Source: Botryosphaeria dothidea | Lineage: Eukaryota > Ascomycota > Dothideomycetes > Botryosphaeriales > Botryosphaeriaceae | Reading direction: 5' to 3' | Assembly (NCBI GenBank): GCA_011503125.2 | Contig: WWBZ02000060.1 | Coordinates: forward strand, 1-12,998 | Length of the DNA stretch: 12,998 nucleotides | In this document: positions 9,197-12,998 of the stretch, piece by piece | How positions within the stretch are numbered: the first letter of the stretch is position 1 | Layout: the number at the start of each line of letters is the position of its first letter | The notes under the pieces: generated by a model | Told to the model about the DNA's origin: nothing | The model's database searches: none | What the model saw: only the letters and a program-made list of their open reading frames with translations | Translations under genes and position numbers: made by a program

Positions 9197-9276
9197 AGCT
9201 TAGTCTAATGTGATGGCTTGCATCCGGTGCACTCGCGGAAATGCAGTGGCATTACTATCTACGAGAAGACTAAGCT
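9197..9276. repeat. 10-base inverted repeat in LTR/leader
   Basis: AGCTTAGTCT at 9197-9206 is the exact reverse complement of AGACTAAGCT at 9267-9276, with a 60-base spacer. In the minus-strand transcript it lies downstream of the TATA box, so it could form a hairpin at the RNA 5' end. Whether it is functional (packaging, priming) or chance is unknown. Confidence 0.6.
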
Positions 9277-9315
9277 AAAGAGAAAAGGAAGAAAGGTTTA
9301 AGCAAGATAGCGCTG

Positions 9316-9323
9316 CTTATATA
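9316..9323 (-). promoter_or_regulatory. TATA box in gypsy-1 LTR
   Basis: On the minus strand this reads TATATAAG, 135 bases inside the LTR edge at 9458. It is a plausible core promoter element for the retrotransposon transcript, placed where U3 promoters lie. Activity is inferred only from sequence and position. It is one of few TATA matches in the otherwise mixed-composition LTR. Confidence 0.5.
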
Positions 9324-9369
9324 TCTCTCTAGAGTCCCTTTTACTGGTAGCGAGTTGCAGGGTTTTCTT

Positions 9370-9389
9370 GTTGAGCTTCGTTGAGCTTC
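9370..9389 (-). repeat. Perfect 10-base tandem duplication in LTR
   Basis: The plus-strand unit GTTGAGCTTC occurs twice with no spacer, at 9370-9379 and 9380-9389. It sits in the presumed U3 upstream of the TATA box. Short duplications in U3 are common in LTR elements and can act as transcription factor sites, but no such role can be shown here. Confidence 0.8.
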
Positions 9390-9458
9390 AGGGTCCTCTC
9401 AACCCAAGGTCTCGCCGCAGGATCCATCCAAGGCACCCTTAGGGTTCAAACCGTAACA

Positions 9459-10330
9459 GCTTATTCTTCTTATATCTAGACTAGTTATTCTTAGAGGAAG
9501 CTTCTTATAGTATTTAACCTTTTAACTAACCGGTCTACTCTAATTACTTCTACTTTTCTAGTACCCTAGTAGATTTTTATAGGCTCTAAGCTAGTACGTA
9601 GATAGAATTCGTTATTAGCGAAGAATAGCGATATACTAGTTAATACGCTAATATACGTATTAGCTATAAATTTAGCTTTAGGTAGAAAGTCGACCTAGTT
9701 ATCTTATACGTAGTTAATATATATCCGGAGGTACTTTTTAAGACCTTTAATAGAGCTCTCGCTCTAGCCGTTAGTCTAGGGATAAAAGGTAGTTAATATT
9801 TTAACCTTTACGTTATATCGTTCTATATTCTTCTATAGATATCTATAGAGTCTATAGCGCTGCCTCGGTCGGAGATAATATCTATTAGAAAACCTCGTAT
9901 ATAAAAGAGGCGGCGGTTTAGAGCCTCTACGGTTTCTTTAGTACCTAGTATTATTATTAGCTCGTAGATCTTTCCTTTAGTTAAACGGTCTATAATAACT
10001 AAATAGTATTAGTATCCCTAATTCTTTCTAGTATATAGCGGTAGTTTTTCTATAAAGTCTAGGGTTACGTAGAGCTACTTCTATAGAGAATAGGTAGCGG
10101 TTTAAGTAGTTCTTACTTTTACTCTAAGTATAGCTTATAGCGGCGGTAGTAGTAATAGTTCTTATAGAAACGAGTAACGTCTTTTCTTTATCTAGCCTAC
10201 TAGTAGTTTTCTATAAGCTTTCTATATATAGCTTTAGGTCCTAGGTATTCTATAAGTAGTTTTTCGTAGTAATTCTATAGGAGGCGTAGGCGTAGTAGTT
10301 AGTAGTCTAGGATAATAAGCGCGTCTTTTA
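9459..10330 (-). pseudogene. Integrase of gypsy-2, broken and interrupted by gypsy-1
   Basis: Integrase inserts the element cDNA into the chromosome in the nucleus. On the minus strand I read VIIDRLTKGKIYEL and DIISDRGSAIDS (around 9870-10010), the segment carrying the second catalytic Asp. TNG, a stop, then SESS follows (around 9760) at the catalytic Glu site. Next are IKGLKKYLRIYINYV, FLPKAKFIANTYIS and FFANNEF, the standard post-core gypsy order. A Tyr-rich stretch upstream (around 10200) sits where the HHCC finger should be, and its Cys/His ligands appear lost. There are at least two frameshifts (between 10200 and 10000, and near 9815) and many TAG/TAA stops. Coding likeness runs to 9459 and stops there, at the LTR edge. 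Confidence in the family is high; no function remains. Confidence 0.87.
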
Positions 10331-10503
10331 GCTATACCTAACTATCTTTTACTAAGAAGTCCTAAATATTTTTTTATAGCCCTTTCTAATTAAGTGGCTT
10401 AGTATACGTCTATCTCTAGTATTAATGCTTCTACGAAGGTTCTAGATTACTCTATCCTTCTCGTAGGCTTCGCTAATAAGTATATCGAGGTCTTTTTATC
10501 TAG

Positions 10504-10557
10504 CTTCCTAGGTTTCCTAGGCTTCCTAGGTTTCCTAGGCTTCCTAGGTTTCCTAGG
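10504..10557 (-). repeat. 9-base tandem repeat x6 in gypsy-2 linker
   Basis: Six exact 9-base units alternate CTTCCTAGG and TTTCCTAGG, making an 18-base dimer repeated three times. In the pol frame on the minus strand each unit contains a TAG codon, so the linker carries six regularly spaced stops. If these were CAG before mutation, the repeat would have been Gln/Glu-rich, parallel to the acidic repeat linker of gypsy-1 at 5299-5382. Confidence 0.9.
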
Positions 10558-10649
10558 TCTAGTTATCTTCCGGCTCTTAAGAGTCTAACTTCTTCTCCTC
10601 TAGGTTATTAGTAGTAAAGAGAATAGAATTAATAGCGATCTTTATATTA

Positions 10650-11428
10650 GGTTCTAGGTTTAAGTCCCGAAGTAGTTATTAGAACCGGTATTGCTTCCTT
10701 AGGTCGTTAATTCCTTACGGTAAGTCCTACGTTCTCCTTATAAGCGAGTCTAGCTTCTCTCCTTATTTGCCTAGCCTATAGAAGATAATAAAGTTAAAGG
10801 CGGATAGAAATTTAGCCCAGCGGGCTTAGCGGCTAGTTAGCTACTTAGTTATTATAAAATACTCTAGGTTCTTATAATCCGTAAGCACCTTAATAGGCTT
10901 GTCTATAGAAGTGCTTATAAGTTCTAGTTCCTAAGTCTTAAAGGAGCGAATAATAGTAAGTAGCTCTTTATCGTAGATTATATAGTTATACTTAGTTAAG
11001 GACATTTTCTTAGAAAAGTATATAACTAGTTTAAGTACTCCGTCGTGCATCTACGATAGGATACCTGCACTAACAAAGTCTAAGGCATCCGTTTTAACCT
11101 ATATTTCCTTTTTAGGGTCGAAATATATAAGGATGGGTGCGGAGGTAAATGTAGCTTATAGTTAGTTAAAGGCGGCTTGTTTCTTATTGTCCCATATAAA
11201 CTCCTAGTATCTTATCTTGCGTTTTCTATTCCTAGTTATAAATTATTCTTCTTTTATTATCTTAGTAAAGGGGCGTGCTATATAGGAGAAGTTCTTAATA
11301 AAGCGGCGGTAGAAGTTTATAAAGCTAAGAAAGGCTTATATATCCTTAACTAACGTCGGTGCCTCCTAGTTAATAATAGATAGATAAATTTATTTCTTCC
11401 CGATATAGCTCCCTTACGGGTCTATGCG
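10650..11428 (-). pseudogene. pol: gypsy-2 Pol fragment: end of RT and RNase H
   Basis: Reading down from 11428, RIDP (11417-11428) is followed by FLSFINFYRRFIKNFS, the RT-to-RNase H connection. Next come SAPILIYFDPKKEI and VKTDALDFVSAGIL, the RNase H strand carrying its first catalytic Asp. Then [27 protein letters not shown] and TDYKNLEYF follow. These align by eye with the RNase H of gypsy-1 at about 5670-5900. Register is kept across the fragment despite many TAG/TAA codons, most at sites where Gln is expected. After RNase H a degenerate RRT...DLP segment leads into the linker near 10650. The fragment cannot be translated. The left element boundary at 11428 is placed where similarity ends and is accurate to perhaps 15 bases. 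Confidence 0.85.
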
Positions 11429-11559
11429 GGGCTGGCTATCTATAGTTATTTTATACGAGGGGGAAAACCTTTTCGCCTAGTAAAAACCCCTCCTCTCTCT
11501 CTAGGCATACTATCCTATACTAGTTCTTATTTTTCCTTCTTACTAGTAGCGGCTACTAT

Positions 11560-12998
11560 AGCAGCCCTATATTTACCTACTAGACCTATCTCTTTAGTTC
11601 TTATCCTCGTAGTTATCCGGGTCCTAGTAGTCCTAGTAGTCCTAGTTATCCTCCTAGTTCCTCTTCCTAGTTATCTTCCTATATAGTTTCCTTACTAGGC
11701 TAAATTGCTTAAGTAGCCCTAGGCGTAAGAACTAGTCTATTACTACTTTAATCCCCTTCTTTATTAAGAGAAGGGAGTAGTAGTTCGTAGTCTCTACCCT
11801 TTAGAGTATCTATATCCTACTCTATTAGAAGTAGGGGTAGAAGAGAAGGATATACTTTAGGGTTTATCTATACTAGCCGTATAGATAGGCAGGACTAGGG
11901 TACTCTAGTACCTTACGCCTTAAGAGGAAGTTCTCTAGTCTAATATACTCTATATATAGTAAAGTAGCGAGTATACTCTATAGCTTAGATAGTTCGCTAT
12001 AGATTTATCTAATTTTTAGGTTCTACTATATACTTTAGGCTACTAGCTTATCTTATCTTCCCTAGCTAGTAGACTTTATCTATCTCTCCTTCTACTTATT
12101 TCTATATACTATACGTAGCTTCGTTCGCTCCGGGAGACTCTAGTAGGTAGAGGGGTAGTAGTTAAGGAGTAAGTTTGCCTTTTTTCTAAGTAGGATTCTT
12201 CTAGTAGGGCTAGCGGCGCCTCTAGTACTTAGAGTAGCCCGAGCTATCTATTTAATACTCTAGTAAGTTTCCTCTACTACTACCGCGACTAGGCTATTCC
12301 TAGCTCTAATAGCCTAGGCTAGTACTAGTTCGTCTAGGTATAGTAAGAGTGGGGGAATCTCTATCTTATACTCTAAGATTTATATACTAGTTAACTTATA
12401 CGCCCCTAAGATAGTACGTAGGCACTAGTTTTAGATCTTCTTTAGTAGCTAGATAGCTATTTTCCTTTACCCTAGGATTCCCTCTAGGGTATACTATACC
12501 CTATAGCCGTAGGTAAGAACTAGCCTTACTACGGCCGTATAGATATAGCGGGCTTTAGTAAATAAGGCTTCCTAGGTAGACGCTGCGAGTCTAGAGAGAG
12601 ATATATACTATTTAATTACCTTAGCTTCTATTTCCCTAATATAGAATCCCTATCTAAGCTTATTATCTACGTAGACTTCTAGAATCTTAATTATCGGCTC
12701 TAGGTATCTAGTAAATCTAGGGATACGGATCCCTGCTACTATATTAAATCTCCTTAGTTTTCTTATAAAATAAGTAAGGTAATACTTATCGGGCGAGAAA
12801 GCTAACCCGTGGGTAGCTGCCTAGTACTCGTAAATTTAATATGCTCCCTCTAGTATCCTATAGTTCTATTCTATAGATCTACTAAAGGTTAGAATATTAG
12901 TATTATCGACGAATCTAAGGGGGAAGGTATTACTCCTACGTAGCTATATAAGTAGGTTAGAAGCAAAGAATAGGTAGAGTATCGGCGATAGTAAGAAA
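11560..12998 (-). pseudogene. LINE ORF2 C-terminal half (RT and Cys/His tail), broken
   Basis: ORF2 would reverse-transcribe the element RNA at the target site. From the right edge the minus strand reads FVDNTNILTFSRS (about 12870-12920), at the place of the RT F/YxDD active site, with the second Asp now Asn. AFSPDKYYL, then ILEVYVDNKL and REIEAK follow, then AVVRLVLTYGY, the usual LINE thumb region. Further on are ILEYKIEIPPLLLYLDEL and, near 11850-11900, a SPAYLYG segment where a Cys-x-Cys knuckle is expected. KKGIKVVID and FLRLGLLKQFSLVRKLYRK (near 11700) are followed by an acidic tail. TAG/TAA codons are very frequent, yet the reading register holds for hundreds of bases. The N-terminal part lies outside the window. 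Subfamily placement within Tad1-like LINEs is from general familiarity only. Confidence 0.8.
11622..11648 (-). repeat. 9-base tandem repeat in LINE acidic tail
   Basis: Plus-strand units TCCTAGTAG, TCCTAGTAG and TCCTAGTTA follow directly, with related TCCTCCTAG and CTTCCTAG words to about 11680. On the minus strand they encode a short Asp-rich pattern interrupted by TAG codons at the end of ORF2. The period is a multiple of three, so it is probably a former coding repeat. Confidence 0.7.

Larger units (their letters stand above)
5140..9458 (-). mobile_element. Gypsy-1: truncated Ty3/gypsy LTR retrotransposon remnant
   Basis: Reading on the minus strand, the order is LTR edge (9458), leader with tandem repeats, gag with CCHC knuckle, aspartic protease, reverse transcriptase, RNase H and an acidic linker. 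The element stops around 5130-5160, where coding similarity and base composition switch abruptly to GC-rich flank. The order PR-RT-RH, expected to be followed by integrase, is that of Ty3/gypsy. The integrase and the 3' LTR are missing, so this is an immobile fragment of about 4.3 kb. Gag and pol are interrupted by at least 17 in-frame stops, all TAA or TAG, and several single-base frameshifts. CpA and TpG are still common, unlike in the DNA to its right, so mutation here was light. The element sits inside the integrase region of gypsy-2. Confidence 0.92.
9060..9458 (-). repeat. 5' LTR of gypsy-1 (outer edge clear, inner edge approximate)
   Basis: On the minus strand the element begins TGTTACGG at 9458, the TG start expected of a gypsy LTR. 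It is exactly the point where gypsy-2 integrase coding sequence and its distinctive base composition begin on the other side. A TATA box and small repeats lie inside, as expected for U3/R. The inner end is not resolved: I cannot find a clean terminal CA followed by a primer-binding site, and the second LTR that would define its length has been lost. The start given at 9060 is only a guess; the true boundary could lie anywhere from about 8900 to 9200. Confidence 0.6.
9459..11428 (-). mobile_element. Gypsy-2: heavily RIP-mutated Ty3/gypsy internal fragment
   Basis: This is an older gypsy copy in the same orientation as gypsy-1. On the minus strand it reads RT thumb/connection, RNase H, linker and integrase, ending at 9459 where the gypsy-1 LTR begins. 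The protein-level match to gypsy-1 is clear in the RNase H region, but the DNA has diverged greatly. CpA and TpG are almost absent and TAG/TAA codons are everywhere. No LTR of this copy is in the window. Its upstream part (gag, protease, most of RT) is replaced at about 11429 by the LINE fragment; its downstream part was beyond the gypsy-1 insertion and has been lost. Confidence 0.88.
11429..12998 (-). mobile_element. Tad1-like LINE fragment, 3' part, heavily RIP-mutated
   Basis: This is a non-LTR retrotransposon fragment running out of the window at 12998. The minus-strand protein order (RT active site, RT thumb, C-terminal Cys/His-rich segment, acidic tail) is that of fungal LINE ORF2, as in the Tad1 group. 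There is no poly(T) tract on the plus strand at the 3' junction near 11429, so the tail has been lost, was never A-rich, or the junction is not a true insertion end. CpA and TpG are nearly absent throughout, as in gypsy-2. Confidence 0.82.

Noticed and set aside
9441..9452. GGTTCAAACC, resembling a tRNA T-loop
   Set aside because: No matching acceptor, D or anticodon arms are nearby, and it lies inside the LTR terminus. A similar isolated word near 660-670 was rejected for the same reason.
10504..10557. CRISPR-like regular repeat
   Set aside because: Units are 9 bases and contiguous, without spacers. It is a simple coding tandem repeat inside a retrotransposon.
9459..12998. Methyl-CpG deamination as the cause of AT enrichment
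   Set aside because: CpG dinucleotides remain common while CpA and TpG are nearly absent, which is the opposite of CpG decay.
1..12998. A novel defence, biosynthetic or signalling system
   Set aside because: The right 7.9 kb is fully explained as broken retrotransposons and the left part has at most two small unrecognised genes. Nothing supports an organised new system.

Overview
The window looks like genomic DNA of a filamentous ascomycete (Pezizomycotina). The evidence is fungal-type introns and protein-coding style in the left part, Ty3/gypsy and Tad1-like LINE remnants in the right part, and a strong CpA-to-TpA mutation signature. That signature is typical of repeat-induced point mutation (RIP), a genome defence known mainly from Pezizomycotina. 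I did not identify the species.

Layout. Positions 1 to about 5,140 are non-repetitive and become very GC-rich from about 3,950 onward. They hold one credible gene: 1382-2183 (+), a small protein with a Cys-rich start, a low-complexity middle and a likely 3' intron, with an unresolved frame change. A second, weaker small-gene candidate lies at 2799-3062 (+). Elsewhere in this part I see only overlapping GC-rich open frames that do not look like proteins.

From about 5,140 to the right edge everything I can read is transposon debris, all of it on the minus strand. (a) About 5140-9458 is a gypsy-1 remnant: one LTR edge at 9458 (TGTTACGG...), a gag with a CCHC zinc knuckle, protease, reverse transcriptase and RNase H. 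It is cut off just before the integrase and has no second LTR. It carries at least 17 in-frame stops, all TAA or TAG, plus frameshifts. (b) 9459 to about 11428 is gypsy-2, an older relative (end of RT, RNase H, linker, integrase). Its integrase reading is interrupted exactly where the gypsy-1 LTR begins. (c) About 11429-12998 is the C-terminal part of a LINE reverse transcriptase abutting gypsy-2 and running out of the window.

The most striking property is that 9459-12998 has almost no CpA or TpG dinucleotides (about 40 by hand count in 3.5 kb), while CpG, CpC and CpT remain common. The change is abrupt at the gypsy-1 LTR edge. The simplest history is this: a LINE and gypsy-2 became nested or adjacent and were RIP-mutated to near saturation; gypsy-1 later inserted into gypsy-2 and was mutated only lightly; a deletion or rearrangement then removed the gypsy-1 3' end together with the rest of gypsy-2 and joined the remnant to GC-rich DNA. 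None of the transposon genes can be functional. I found no CRISPR array, tRNA, rRNA or convincing new molecular system. The value of the window lies in the layered RIP record and in the uncharacterised small gene or genes on the left.
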